NCBI GenBank assembly: GCA_002328585.1
Contig: DCUV01000060.1
Span: 144,569-208,568, forward strand
Reading direction: 5' to 3'
Source: Spirochaetia bacterium UBA2205
Lineage (GTDB): Bacteria > Spirochaetota > UBA4802 > UB4802
Length of the DNA stretch: 64,000 bases
Part shown: positions 9,045 through 17,615 of the stretch, in pieces
Numbering within the stretch: the stretch's first letter is position 1
Layout of the letters: the number at the start of each line of letters is the position of its first letter
Notes under the pieces: generated by a model
Told to the model about the DNA's origin: nothing
Database searches by the model: none
What the model saw: the letters and a program-made list of their open reading frames with translations, nothing else
Program-made: the position numbers and the translations under genes

Positions 9045-9119
9045 AGTTAATTATTTAGATTCCTGGTCAAGCCCTGAATGGCACTGGTGAATAATGCTAT
9101 TTATAGAAGAGTACATATG

Positions 9120-9323
9120 TTATATCTTCCCTGCTGTAACCAGTTTTACAAAATGTTCAAATGATCGGTCATATGTCTTTTCTGCTTCTTTTGGGAAGGC
9201 ACAAGCAGGGAGTTCACTGCTTTTCAGGTGATATGAAATACAATCACAGCATAATCCTTTCCGTGAGCAAGGCTCATAAGTACAGGTGCATGCTTTTAGA
9301 TTTCGATCTTTTTTACACTCCAT
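9120..9323 (-). CDS. small cysteine-rich protein, DUF6485-like
   Basis: A 67-residue protein with seven cysteines in a conserved layout: MECKKDRNLKACTCTYEPC, then SRKGLCCDC, then LPACAFP. It closely resembles the DUF6485 family as I remember it (short anaerobe proteins starting MECKKN and ending in a YDRS-helix tail). The Cys pattern suggests metal or Fe-S binding, but no function is established. It is transcribed after the flavin reductase gene, 13 bp downstream, so it is probably the third gene of the M28/flavin-reductase operon. Confidence 0.72.
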   Translation of the reverse strand: MECKKDRNLKACTCTYEPCSRKGLCCDCISYHLKSSELPACAFPKEAEKTYDRSFEHFVKLVTAGKI

Positions 9324-9336
9324 ATCGTTATCCGTC

Positions 9337-9876
9337 CTAATTTTTTAGAATTCCAAAATGAGTTCCGCCTAAATGGTGGATTAATTGTACTTTGTTAATA
9401 TCAATGACACCATCAGGTGTAAAGCAATGTATTTTTGCGTGAGCGCATGTAACCTGGCCAATAACGATAGTATGATCACCAGCCTCCACCATTGAATAAA
9501 GCTGGCATTCTATGTAGGCAACACATTCAGCAATAAAAAATCCGTCAATGTCTGAACATGGTAAGGCAGTCAGATGTGCTTCTTTGCATTTGTCCACTGT
9601 TCGTCCGGAATAAGTTCCACAAAATATAACTGTATCAAGCATAGCAAAATCAGGAATATTTATACAAAAGCTTTTGGATTCTTTGATTAATTCCAGGCTA
9701 TATCGCTTATTTGCCAGCGCGCATGATAATAACTTTGGATTATTGCTTACTGGCATATGCCATGCAACGGTTGTTATAGTCTTTTTTTCCTTGGACTGAG
9801 CCGAAATCAATATAACATTGCCTGCATTAATGAGTCGATGAGAATCCTGTATTGGTAATGGTTTGAATTCATTCAT
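9337..9876 (-). CDS. flavin reductase-like (flavoredoxin-type) FMN protein
   Basis: A 179-residue split-barrel FMN-binding protein of the flavin reductase/flavoredoxin family, which moves electrons via FMN in anaerobes. Typical features are the N-terminal VILISAQSKEKKTITTVAW strand pair, NKRYSLELI, SFCINIP and the late GDHTIVIGQV strand. The start is placed at the ATG at 9876: AAAGGGAT precedes it at suitable distance, and its ATGA overlaps the stop of the upstream M28 gene (GATGAATGA), so the two are translationally coupled. The first 6 residues of a longer frame from 9894 are unlikely to be used. The electron partner is unknown. Confidence 0.82.
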   Translation of the reverse strand: MNEFKPLPIQDSHRLINAGNVILISAQSKEKKTITTVAWHMPVSNNPKLLSCALANKRYSLELIKESKSFCINIPDFAMLDTVIFCGTYSGRTVDKCKEAHLTALPCSDIDGFFIAECVAYIECQLYSMVEAGDHTIVIGQVTCAHAKIHCFTPDGVIDINKVQLIHHLGGTHFGILKN

Positions 9877-10792
9877 CAAGGATATCCCTTTCATTTGATA
9901 GCGTTTTTACTGCCATGAATGTATTAAATATTGATTCTGATAAAAATTTAAAATTTATTGTTCCATAGGTATCGCCTTCTGTATGATAGTTTTTATTCCT
10001 GTAAAATGCCGTATCAGTAATCATTATTGCCGGAAATCCAAATTTATTAAATGAATAATGATCTGATAAATTTATTCCGGGTATGGAAGCTGGTCCTATC
10101 ATATCAACTATCTTATTTTTTGCATATTTATTGTATTCTCTTTTCCATTTATATGCATATGGGGCATAGCTTGGTAATGAAACCACAGCTAAAAAATTTC
10201 CATATGGTGGATATTCGTTTTGCATACTCCTTAATGGGTAATCCTGCTGCATTCTGTTCCCTGCATATCCTATCATTTCAAGGCAGATCATTAAATTAAT
10301 GTTTTCACCTTTATCTTTACATCCCAGCGCATGTACCATGCTGCCCATATACGGTCCCGAGAAGAAAGGTGGCTCCTCAAGAGTAAATGCAACAAAACGC
10401 AATGTCTTTCTGAATGTATACTGTGATAACATCCTGTGCAGTTCAAGCAGACCGGCTACAGCGGATCCATTATCATCAGCACCGGAAGTGTCTTCTATAG
10501 TATCATAATGTGCGCCAATAATTATTATTTCATTACTATGTTCAAAACCTGGTATTTCAGCAATAATATTGCTTACTTCCAAATTATCTACCAGATATTT
10601 TTCTTCATATACATTGTCATTGTTTTGTTGTAAATAATTGTATATGAATTGACGGCTTTTATTTAAATTATCATATTTTCGCAATGTTCGCTCGCCAACT
10701 TCTTCAGATAAAACATGCAAAATGCATTTTGTATTATTCTGAATTTCCTTTATTTCGTTTTGCGTTGCATCAATTAAAGACAATAACCACAT
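9869..10792 (-). CDS. M28 family zinc aminopeptidase/carboxypeptidase-like hydrolase
   Basis: Di-zinc metallopeptidase of family M28. Ligand motifs are visible: GAHYDT near 92-97, GADDNGS near 104-110, LEEPPF near 137-142 (catalytic Glu and a ligand Glu), an Asp/Glu region at LEMIGY and NLSDHYSF, and the last His in NYHTEGDT near 267-274. There is no signal peptide, so it is probably cytoplasmic. It heads an operon with the flavin reductase and the Cys-rich protein; the biochemical link between them is not obvious. The start at ATG 10792 has only a poor Shine-Dalgarno (GGGG directly adjacent), so a downstream start cannot be excluded. Confidence 0.82.
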   Translation of the reverse strand: MWLLSLIDATQNEIKEIQNNTKCILHVLSEEVGERTLRKYDNLNKSRQFIYNYLQQNNDNVYEEKYLVDNLEVSNIIAEIPGFEHSNEIIIIGAHYDTIEDTSGADDNGSAVAGLLELHRMLSQYTFRKTLRFVAFTLEEPPFFSGPYMGSMVHALGCKDKGENINLMICLEMIGYAGNRMQQDYPLRSMQNEYPPYGNFLAVVSLPSYAPYAYKWKREYNKYAKNKIVDMIGPASIPGINLSDHYSFNKFGFPAIMITDTAFYRNKNYHTEGDTYGTINFKFLSESIFNTFMAVKTLSNERDILDE

Positions 10793-11512
10793 CCCCGGAC
10801 CTCTTGTTTTTATATTTATGAACGCCTTTAAAAATCACGTTTTCGTTATTAAAAAATAAAAAACATGCTCTCAATGCTTGTGTCCACAAGGAAACATTCA
10901 GAATATAATTATTAGAGGTTCCCTTGTTTAAATAATTTTACAGATTAATATTAATAAAAAAAATCATTTTATTAATGCAAGTAAAAACCAAAAATTTTTA
11001 ATATATTAATATTAGTGAAGTAAATAAATGTACAGTATTTTTTTACCTTTGCAACTTTTTTTTATTTTAATAAAATATTAATTGACTAAAAATTAATTCA
11101 TGATAGCATGTTTATCAATTAATTTCATAAGCTGATGTAACTATATATTGTGTTGTTTTATTCCTTTTTGGCACATTTTATTTAAAATATTTTTAACAGT
11201 GGATTTCCTTATGGCTACAGGGCATCTTCCTAAATATGATGGGAATAAAGCATTTTTGGCATTCTTATGGTGAAGCCTATAGCCATTCTAAAGCAATAGT
11301 GCCTGTGCTGAGCGAAGTCGAAGCAATGCATGTAGTCGTTGTAAGGGTATGTCATACTAAGCGTTAGCGAAGAATCTTGTCATTTATGAAAGAATATATT
11401 CTTCGGGGTTTTGCCCTTCAGAATGACAATACGGACAACAAGATTCTTCTGTTAGTTTGCTCATTAAGAATGACACGGTATTATTCCATTTTTGAGGGAG
11501 TAGTATATAACT
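10793..11512. other. 720-bp intergenic region, A+T-rich with repeats
   Basis: Gap between the divergent M28 operon and the gene at 11513. From about 10900 to 11110 it is extremely A+T-rich with many ATTAATATTAAT-like palindromic runs, a likely promoter or curved-DNA segment for the leftward operon. From 11300 on it holds pieces of the dispersed repeat: a TGAGCGAAGTCGAAG fragment at about 11308-11331, the near-full copy at 11351-11427 and an extra arm to 11474. No open frame or RNA gene is convincing. Confidence 0.55.
11351..11474 (+). repeat. dispersed ~80-bp repeat, copy 2, with extra arm
   Basis: The main element runs from GTCATACTAAG at 11351 to CAGAATGAC at 11419-11427 and matches the reverse complement of 3069-3145 nearly end to end. 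A second 3' arm (AAGATTCTTC ... AAGAATGAC) follows at about 11439-11474, just as a decayed extra arm follows the first copy. The nested arms suggest growth by insertion or partial duplication. Confidence 0.7.
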
Positions 11513-12376
11513 ATGAAACATTCTGCTGATGTGATAACGCATCGGTTTAAATCATCAATTAATACGCTTGCACTGTATGCACTTGAACATGAACTATCAA
11601 ATGATTTAATTGCAAGCGAGATTGATAAACGATTTAATAATGTAAAATCAATAAAAAAAGATAAAATAATGCAGGATGTTCTTCAATCCTGCTATAGATT
11701 GGTATGGAACGTTAACAATCCCTTTGAAGCTGGGTTTGCAGCAAAAAAAATACAAAATGATTATAGAGAATGTTTAAATAATTGTGATGTAATGATTATT
11801 GCACGGTGTATAATCAACGTACTTAAAAATACAAACCAAAAACCAAAAAAAAATGAACGGCTATCAGCGGATTTTTACTCACAATGCGTCAATAGTTTAT
11901 TGAGCAATCCCTTATTGCAGTATGATAGTGATTTACTTACTATATACTGTAAACAAACTGTCATCATATTAAAGGTTGCCGGTATTATTAATGAGAATAA
12001 AATAATGGAAATAAACAGTGACGATCTATATCGGCAGATGTTTTTAGCTTTCTGGAATAAGTGTAACTGGAAAAGCCTTTTTCCATCGGGTGGATACATC
12101 TCAAATGAGATTAAAAATAGCCGACAGCTACTATTGGATATCATTGTAAACACAAACAAATCAGTACAGTTGGACGAGCTTGCACAGACATTTTTTGAAC
12201 TAACCGGGATTGCAAAATATAACGACCTGTTTGCTGTTTCATTGCTTGATTTTTCGGTCATTACATGGTTATCATTTTTTGGCATAATACGTTATACAGA
12301 GAATTCTTTTGACAAACCCGTAACAATTGCATTAACTCAGCATGCATTCCCACTTTTACAGTTTTTGTTGTGTTAG
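11513..12376 (+). CDS. hypothetical protein, upstream of and overlapping galK
   Basis: A 287-residue soluble, mostly helical protein rich in Asn, Lys, Leu and Ile, without signal peptide or membrane segment except a hydrophobic stretch near 245-258. I recognise no family. The ATG at 11513 has GAGGGAG 12 bases upstream, an acceptable site. Its stop (12374-12376) overlaps the possible GTG start of galK at 12370, so the two are probably translated from one mRNA. A role linked to galactose use is only a guess from position. Confidence 0.6.
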   Translation: MKHSADVITHRFKSSINTLALYALEHELSNDLIASEIDKRFNNVKSIKKDKIMQDVLQSCYRLVWNVNNPFEAGFAAKKIQNDYRECLNNCDVMIIARCIINVLKNTNQKPKKNERLSADFYSQCVNSLLSNPLLQYDSDLLTIYCKQTVIILKVAGIINENKIMEINSDDLYRQMFLAFWNKCNWKSLFPSGGYISNEIKNSRQLLLDIIVNTNKSVQLDELAQTFFELTGIAKYNDLFAVSLLDFSVITWLSFFGIIRYTENSFDKPVTIALTQHAFPLLQFLLC

Positions 12377-13557
12377 TGTCTATGCCTTCAGTAGTTGATA
12401 CAGCAATTACACATCATAAAGAATATTTTCCTCAATCTTCTGATGTCAGTGTATTTGTTTCTCCAGGGCGTATCAATATTATCGGTGAACATATCGATTA
12501 TAATGGTGGCACCGTTTTCCCAATAGCTATCGATAAACATATATATATATGTGCATCACGCAATAATGATGGCATCATGCGCTTTGCTTCTTACCAGCAA
12601 CATGAGCAAGGGGAGATAGCTATCAGCAATATACACTTGCCAAACATCAGGGATGTGGCAAAACATAAATGGTGGGTATATCCTTTAGGTGCCTGTGCAC
12701 TGTCAGATATACATTTTGAATCTGGATTTGATATTAGTTTTTATAGCACCCTGCCTGTTGGTGCTGGCATGTCAAGCTCTGCGGCCATTACTGTTGGAAC
12801 GCTGTATGCGTTATGTGCTCTGCATGGCAAAAAAATGAAAAATATAGATGTAGCCTTACAAGCACAACAGGTGGAGTGGAATTTTGCAGGTGTTCAATGT
12901 GGGGTAATGGATCAAATGGCAATTATTAATGGGAGGAAAAACAATGGGCTTTTGCTCAACACCAAAACCATGGAATTTCAGTATATCCCGATTGATGCAT
13001 CTGCAATCCGTTTTGTCCTTGTGAATAGCGGCGTAAAGCACAATTTACGCGAATCGGGCTATAACGAAAGAAGGAGTGAATGTCAGGGGGCGCTGACGCT
13101 GTTACAAAAGGCTGGATTTGCCATTAATTGTCTTTGTGATTGTACTATTGATGAGCTTGCTACTATCAAGGATATTCTACCCATTACTGAATATAAAAGG
13201 GTGTTTCATGTAATCTCTGAGAACCATCGTGTACATGAGTTTGCGCAGGAAATTCAGAAGTATAATCTTGCTAAAGCTGGTAGGCTTCTTTATCAATCGC
13301 ATCATAGTCTGAGCAACTACTTTGAAGTAAGTATTCCTCTGATAGATGCAATGGTTGAATGGGTATCAGAAATTGATGGTGTGTATGGCTCACGACTTAT
13401 GGGTGGCGGTTTTGGTGGTTGTACTGTAACGATGATAGCCCTGTATGCAGTTGAACACTTTAAAAAAACTATCGCTGAACGATTTGAAAAAAAAGAAGGA
13501 CGAACACCTGATATATATGAATGCACCATTGATGATGGTGTACACCAGTTAGTGTAA
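12370..13557 (+). CDS. galK: galactokinase
   Basis: GHMP-family kinase phosphorylating galactose to galactose 1-phosphate (Leloir pathway, cytoplasm). The galactokinase signature GRINIIGEHIDYNGG lies at 33-47. The ATP-binding GHMP motif LPVGAGMSSSAA is near 127-138, and the C-terminal motif RLMGGGFGGC near 340-349. Length 395 is standard. The start may be GTG 12370 or ATG 12382 (MPSVVDTA); neither has a good Shine-Dalgarno, which fits translational coupling with the overlapping upstream gene. No galT or galE is in the window. The signature identifies a galactokinase; activity on another sugar such as GalNAc is possible but less likely. Confidence 0.93.
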   Translation: MLVSMPSVVDTAITHHKEYFPQSSDVSVFVSPGRINIIGEHIDYNGGTVFPIAIDKHIYICASRNNDGIMRFASYQQHEQGEIAISNIHLPNIRDVAKHKWWVYPLGACALSDIHFESGFDISFYSTLPVGAGMSSSAAITVGTLYALCALHGKKMKNIDVALQAQQVEWNFAGVQCGVMDQMAIINGRKNNGLLLNTKTMEFQYIPIDASAIRFVLVNSGVKHNLRESGYNERRSECQGALTLLQKAGFAINCLCDCTIDELATIKDILPITEYKRVFHVISENHRVHEFAQEIQKYNLAKAGRLLYQSHHSLSNYFEVSIPLIDAMVEWVSEIDGVYGSRLMGGGFGGCTVTMIALYAVEHFKKTIAERFEKKEGRTPDIYECTIDDGVHQLV

Positions 13558-13604
13558 AAAAATAATATTATTTCACTTTATTTAGTTTTTTGTTTGTTTT
13601 TTGG

Positions 13605-13636
13605 TATAATAATAGTGGTTGAACCACTGAACCACT
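13605..13636 (+). promoter_or_regulatory. TATAAT box with overlapping FadR-type operator
   Basis: TATAAT at 13605-13610 is followed immediately by AGTGGTT-G-AACCACT (13614-13628), a perfect palindrome whose core TGGT-N3-ACCA is the consensus of LldR/PdhR-type GntR regulators. A further AACCACT half-site follows at 13630-13636, making GAACCACT a direct repeat. The site covers the expected transcription start, so bound protein should block the promoter. It lies 18 bp before the GntR-family gene, implying autorepression and control of the downstream glpD. Confidence 0.72.
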
Positions 13637-13653
13637 ATACTAAAGGTGGCAGT

Positions 13654-14370
13654 ATGAAAAAAAATACATTAGGGCATTTGCAAAAAAATACCCTCCGGGA
13701 GCAGATTGTTACCCTGCTTGCCAAAAAAATTATTAACAATGCTATACAGCCCGGGGATAAACTGCCTTCCGAGCGCGATATTGCTGCAGACCTGGATGTT
13801 AACAGGGCAACAGTACGTGAAGCGCTGAAGAAGCTGGAAACATTGGGGCTTATAGAGATACGGCATGGTGAGGGGATTTTTGTAAACGATTATCGTTCAA
13901 GTGGTAATTTAGAACTTTTCAGGATGATGATTTATCTTAATGATACTATTCCTTTGTCGATATTACAGGATGTTCTGGAGATGAGAAAGATCATTGTACC
14001 TGAGATGGCAGCCAGAGCGGTACAGGAGTGTAGTGTCAGCGATTTAGAAGAATTTACCCTGATAATTAATGAACAAGAAGATATTCTGGAAAAGGATCTT
14101 GCAGTGCATCATTTTATTGCAAAAACCAGTAACAATATGCTCTACATATTCATTTTGCATTTCTTTAATCAGATTTTCAGAGACTTTGGCTATTTGTATT
14201 TTGAAAATCCTGATAACAGAAAACGGTCAGAACAATTCCACCAGCAATTATATAAAGCATTTCAGGATAAAAAGGCAGAAAAGGCATTTTCCATTACCAG
14301 AGATGTGCTGGAGTACACTGAAAAAAGAATTTTTGACTACTATACTAAAACTTATTCCAATAAGAGGTAA
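13654..14370 (+). CDS. GntR/FadR-family transcriptional regulator
   Basis: A 238-residue one-component regulator. The winged helix at about 14-80 is typical GntR (LREQIVTLLAKKI, PGDKLPSERDIA, NRATVREALKKLE, LIEIRHGEGIFV). The C-terminal FCD-type helical effector domain runs from about 95 to 230, with an Asp and His residues that may bind metal. The start ATG at 13654 follows AAAGGTGG at 13642-13649; the longer frame from 13594 would run through the promoter and operator and is rejected. A TGGT-N3-ACCA palindrome lies directly upstream. glpD starts 4 bp after the stop, so control of glycerol-3-phosphate or a related hydroxyacid pathway is the best inference. Confidence 0.88.
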   Translation: MKKNTLGHLQKNTLREQIVTLLAKKIINNAIQPGDKLPSERDIAADLDVNRATVREALKKLETLGLIEIRHGEGIFVNDYRSSGNLELFRMMIYLNDTIPLSILQDVLEMRKIIVPEMAARAVQECSVSDLEEFTLIINEQEDILEKDLAVHHFIAKTSNNMLYIFILHFFNQIFRDFGYLYFENPDNRKRSEQFHQQLYKAFQDKKAEKAFSITRDVLEYTEKRIFDYYTKTYSNKR

Positions 14371-14374
14371 TGCT

Positions 14375-16003
14375 ATGAAACGTTTTATTGAAGAAAATAG
14401 CAAAGAGCAATTTGATGTTATTATCATTGGTGGCGGCATTACCGGTGCTGCTGTGGCATATGAAGCCGCAACAAGGGGTTTAAAGGTTGCATTGCTGGAG
14501 AAAAAAGACTTTGGATGGGCTACTTCGGCTGCAACCTCCAAGCTTATCCATGGTGGATTGCGATACCTTGCGTACATGGAGATTCCCCTGGTGCGCGAGT
14601 CCTTACGTGAACGAAGGATATTAGAGAATATTGCCCCTACGCTGGTGTACCCTTTCCCATTCATGATGCCAAATTATAAAAGTCTGCTCAATAACCGCTG
14701 GGTTTTAAAAATGGGTATGATTATGTATGATATACTTTCATTTGATAAAGGCTGGACCTGGGATAGATCAAAAAAGATTCCGTTACACTCTCAAATTAGC
14801 AGGGAAAAGGCATTACAGGAAGAACCCAATCTAAAAGCTGAAGGGCTGACTGCGGCTACTATCTATTATGATTGTCAGAGTATCTTCCCTGAACGGCTAA
14901 CACTAATGTTTATAAAATCTGCGGTGAACTATGGGGCAAAGGTTGCAAATTATGCTGAAGTAAAAGACTTTTTGTATCGTAACAACTCTATTGCTGGTGT
15001 TACAGTATATGATACTCTGAACAATAAAGAAATAGATATTGAGGGGAAGCTTATCATTAACTGTGGTGGCCCATGGGCTGATATAATCTTAAAAAAGGCT
15101 GAAAATGGCACTGTAAAACACCAGATTAGAAGGTCAGAAGGGATTCATATCATCACAAAACCTATAGTACATAAATATGCTGTAACGTTGATGAACAAAA
15201 AGGGTAGACATTTCTTTTTAATACCGTGGCGAGGATATACCCTTATTGGCACAACTGATAAAGAATATGTTGGTAATCCCGATAACTATCGGGTAACCAG
15301 AGAAAGCATTCAGGAATTACTTGATGATGTTAATGAATATTTTGGTGATGGCACTTTATCGTATAATGATATAAAATATACCTATGGTGGCTTGCGACCT
15401 CTGGTTGATGATCAGGTTGAAGGTACCTATCAATCTTCACGGCGATATGAAATTTATGATAATGCGAAAGAAGGCGTGCAGGGGCTTATAACGGTTGAAG
15501 GTGGAAAATATACAACCAGCAGAAATTTAGCGGTCAAGGTAATGAAGGTTGTTGAAAAAAAATTACAATATTCTCTACCAAAATCCATAACCCATAAACA
15601 GCATTTAGCTGGGTGTGAAATAAAAGATTTAGAGGCATTTTTTAATACAGTTTATACCTCAGATACTTCGTTTGATAAAAAGTCACTTGAGGTATTGGCA
15701 AAATACTTCGGTTCTGAAATTGATACTGTAATCAAAATAGCTGGATCAAATAAAAAGTTCAGGGAGATAGTTACCCATGATGGAGAAATTCTGGCTGAGG
15801 TAATCTATGCTATCCGCCATGAAATGGCTCGTACATTGCCTGATATTGTCTTCAGGCGAACAGGTATTTGCACAGCAGGAAATCCCGGTAATGATAAACT
15901 GACACTGGTAGCCGAAACAGCAGCAAAAGAGCTTCAATGGGATAAGAAGGAGTTGTCAATGCAACTCAAAGAGGTAAAGCAGAGGTTGCAGCTTCCAAAA
16001 TAA
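14375..16003 (+). CDS. glpD: FAD-dependent glycerol-3-phosphate dehydrogenase
   Basis: Oxidises glycerol 3-phosphate to dihydroxyacetone phosphate, passing electrons to the quinone pool or an Fe-S partner at the membrane. The dinucleotide-binding motif IIGGGITGAAVAYEA is at about 17-31, the family signature ATSKLIHGGLRYLAY near 54-68, and a GHDH-type C-terminal helical domain covers about 400-540. The 542-residue length is that of GlpD/GlpA. The start is the ATG at 14375 with AGAGGT just before it, overlapping the end of the regulator; the frame is open 306 bp further upstream, but that part lies inside the regulator gene. No glpB/glpC or glpK/glpF lies nearby. Confidence 0.92.
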   Translation: MKRFIEENSKEQFDVIIIGGGITGAAVAYEAATRGLKVALLEKKDFGWATSAATSKLIHGGLRYLAYMEIPLVRESLRERRILENIAPTLVYPFPFMMPNYKSLLNNRWVLKMGMIMYDILSFDKGWTWDRSKKIPLHSQISREKALQEEPNLKAEGLTAATIYYDCQSIFPERLTLMFIKSAVNYGAKVANYAEVKDFLYRNNSIAGVTVYDTLNNKEIDIEGKLIINCGGPWADIILKKAENGTVKHQIRRSEGIHIITKPIVHKYAVTLMNKKGRHFFLIPWRGYTLIGTTDKEYVGNPDNYRVTRESIQELLDDVNEYFGDGTLSYNDIKYTYGGLRPLVDDQVEGTYQSSRRYEIYDNAKEGVQGLITVEGGKYTTSRNLAVKVMKVVEKKLQYSLPKSITHKQHLAGCEIKDLEAFFNTVYTSDTSFDKKSLEVLAKYFGSEIDTVIKIAGSNKKFREIVTHDGEILAEVIYAIRHEMARTLPDIVFRRTGICTAGNPGNDKLTLVAETAAKELQWDKKELSMQLKEVKQRLQLPK

Positions 16004-16068
16004 TAGTTGATAACAATAACATTGTTGCTATTCATGTTTATAGATATCCAACAATAAGGATGGCAACA

Positions 16069-16548
16069 ATGGTACAGGTACATCTATTGAATCATTTTCC
16101 ACAGTATGCTTCTATTTTAGCCTATTGGTCATATCATGAATGGTATACTCAACGTGATATACAGTTTGATGTTATTATCCGTTCATATATGGAACGTGCG
16201 CATTCATCAACCATTCCATTGGCATGGGTTGCCATTGATGAAAAAAAACTTCCAGTAGGGATGGTTTCATTGAAAAACAATGATCTGTGGGCACGAACTG
16301 ATCTCAATCCATGGCTTGCCTCTTTATATATTGTTCCTGAATACCGCTTTCAGGGTATAGGCACTGCTCTTGTACAGGCAGTTATAGATAAAGCAAAGGA
16401 ATTAGGGTATAGAACAGTGTATCTCTTTGAAGGGCATAATGATACAGTTGATCTGATTCACTATTATACTTCACGTGGATTTTGCATCTTAGAAGATGCC
16501 CTTGATAATGACGGCAATCCAACAACGATTATGTGTAGTACTTTATAA
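16069..16548 (+). CDS. GNAT-family N-acetyltransferase
   Basis: Acetyl-CoA-dependent acyltransferase of the GNAT fold, acceptor unknown. The core motif A is LYIVPEYRFQGIGTALVQ near 86-103 (R/Q-x-x-G-x-G/A). It is followed by the helix VIDKAKELGY and the strand TVYLFEGH; motif B is HYYTSRGF near 139-146. I place the start at ATG 16069 because AAGGA (16056-16060) is 8 bases upstream; the ATG at 16060 overlaps that same AAGGA. The gene sits between glpD and the dehydrogenase pair without an obvious link to either. Confidence 0.83.
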   Translation: MVQVHLLNHFPQYASILAYWSYHEWYTQRDIQFDVIIRSYMERAHSSTIPLAWVAIDEKKLPVGMVSLKNNDLWARTDLNPWLASLYIVPEYRFQGIGTALVQAVIDKAKELGYRTVYLFEGHNDTVDLIHYYTSRGFCILEDALDNDGNPTTIMCSTL

Positions 16549-16556
16549 ATAAACTA

Positions 16557-16586
16557 TTGACATTTAGGTCATAGTGCAACGTTATT
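16557..16586 (+). promoter_or_regulatory. probable promoter for the dehydrogenase pair
   Basis: TTGACA at 16557-16562, an 18-bp spacer and GTTATT at 16581-16586. It supports transcription of the gene starting at 16640 rather than translation from an upstream ATG at 16574. Confidence 0.45.
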
Positions 16587-16639
16587 TAATGTTCTTAGCC
16601 TGTTGTAATGTAATTTTATTTTTTGGAGGATTGATATCC

Positions 16640-17605
16640 GTGTATACGATAGTATTTCTTGATGCTGCCACTGTTGATTTTGGCGATATTGATCTAAAAC
16701 CACTTTCGCAAGCAGGAAAGCTGATAACCTATTCCATAACGAAACCTGAAGAGGTAATAGAGCGTAGTAAAACTGCAGATATCATTATTACTAACAAGGT
16801 GGTATTTACTCAAAAAGAAATAGAGTGTCTGGAGCACTGTAAACTTATTGCAGTGGCGGCTACTGGATACAATACCATTGATATTGAGGCAGCTCACAAA
16901 AAAGGGATAGCTGTGGCTAATGTTCCGGGTTATTCACGTGAATCGGTTGCCGAGCTTACCATGTGCTTTATACTGTCACTGGCATGCAATCTCATTAATT
17001 ATAATGAAGCAACCCATGACGGAAGCTGGAGCAACTCACCAATCTTTACCATGGGGAAGTGGCCTACTATGTGCATTTCCGGCAAGGTATTAGGCATTAT
17101 GGGTTATGGCGATATAGGCAAACGTGTTGCACAGTTAGCTACTGTCTTTGGGATGCGGATTATAGCTTTTAAACGTGGCAATGCATTGCCAGGTGATAGC
17201 TCTATACCACGCTATACTACCGATGAATTTTGTAAACTATCCGACTTTATTACTATTCATATGCCACTCAATGATTTTACCTATCATTGTATCAATAAAG
17301 ATTTTATTATGAAGATGAAACCAACAGCATATCTCATCAATATGGCACGGGGTTCAATCATTGATACGAAGGATCTGGCATGGGCACTGAACAATAACGT
17401 CATTGCTGGTGCAGCTCTGGATGTACTGGAAAAAGAACCGCCTGACATCAATGATCCTATACTCAAAGCACCACGCTGTATTATAACCCCTCATATTGCC
17501 TGGGCTTCTAAAGAAACCAGGCAGGTCTTAATCAATGAGATTGCAGCAAACATCCATGCCTTTTTCAATGGGGAAAAAAGAAATATTGTGAATGCTACTG
17601 TATAG
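16640..17605 (+). CDS. D-2-hydroxyacid dehydrogenase, hydroxypyruvate reductase/glycerate dehydrogenase-like
   Basis: NAD(P)-dependent oxidoreductase interconverting a 2-oxoacid and a D-2-hydroxyacid. The N terminus (YTIVFLDAATVDFGDIDL) and the segments ADIIITNKVV and IAVAATGYNTID resemble glycerate dehydrogenase (HprA). The nucleotide fold carries GIMGYGDIG at 152-160; the catalytic triad is Arg237 (NMARGS), Glu266 (LEKEPP) and His285 (TPHIAWAS). The start is GTG 16640, nine bases after GGAGGA (16625-16630); an upstream ATG at 16574 lies next to the promoter. The following gene begins in its stop region, so the two form an operon. The actual substrate may differ. Confidence 0.87.
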   Translation: MYTIVFLDAATVDFGDIDLKPLSQAGKLITYSITKPEEVIERSKTADIIITNKVVFTQKEIECLEHCKLIAVAATGYNTIDIEAAHKKGIAVANVPGYSRESVAELTMCFILSLACNLINYNEATHDGSWSNSPIFTMGKWPTMCISGKVLGIMGYGDIGKRVAQLATVFGMRIIAFKRGNALPGDSSIPRYTTDEFCKLSDFITIHMPLNDFTYHCINKDFIMKMKPTAYLINMARGSIIDTKDLAWALNNNVIAGAALDVLEKEPPDINDPILKAPRCIITPHIAWASKETRQVLINEIAANIHAFFNGEKRNIVNATV

Positions 17606-17615
17606 GGAGGTTACG

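Noticed and set aside
8826..9119. Possible riboswitch or small gene (MAGL-stop after GAGGAG) in the gap after the LysM lipoprotein
   Set aside because: No known riboswitch core could be matched, the flanking genes are convergent so nothing is downstream to regulate, and a four-codon frame is not support for a gene.
14069..14374. Open frame extending the glycerol-3-phosphate dehydrogenase upstream by about 100 codons
   Set aside because: It lies inside the regulator gene in another frame; the dehydrogenase has a good Shine-Dalgarno at 14362 and family-like sequence begins only at 14375.
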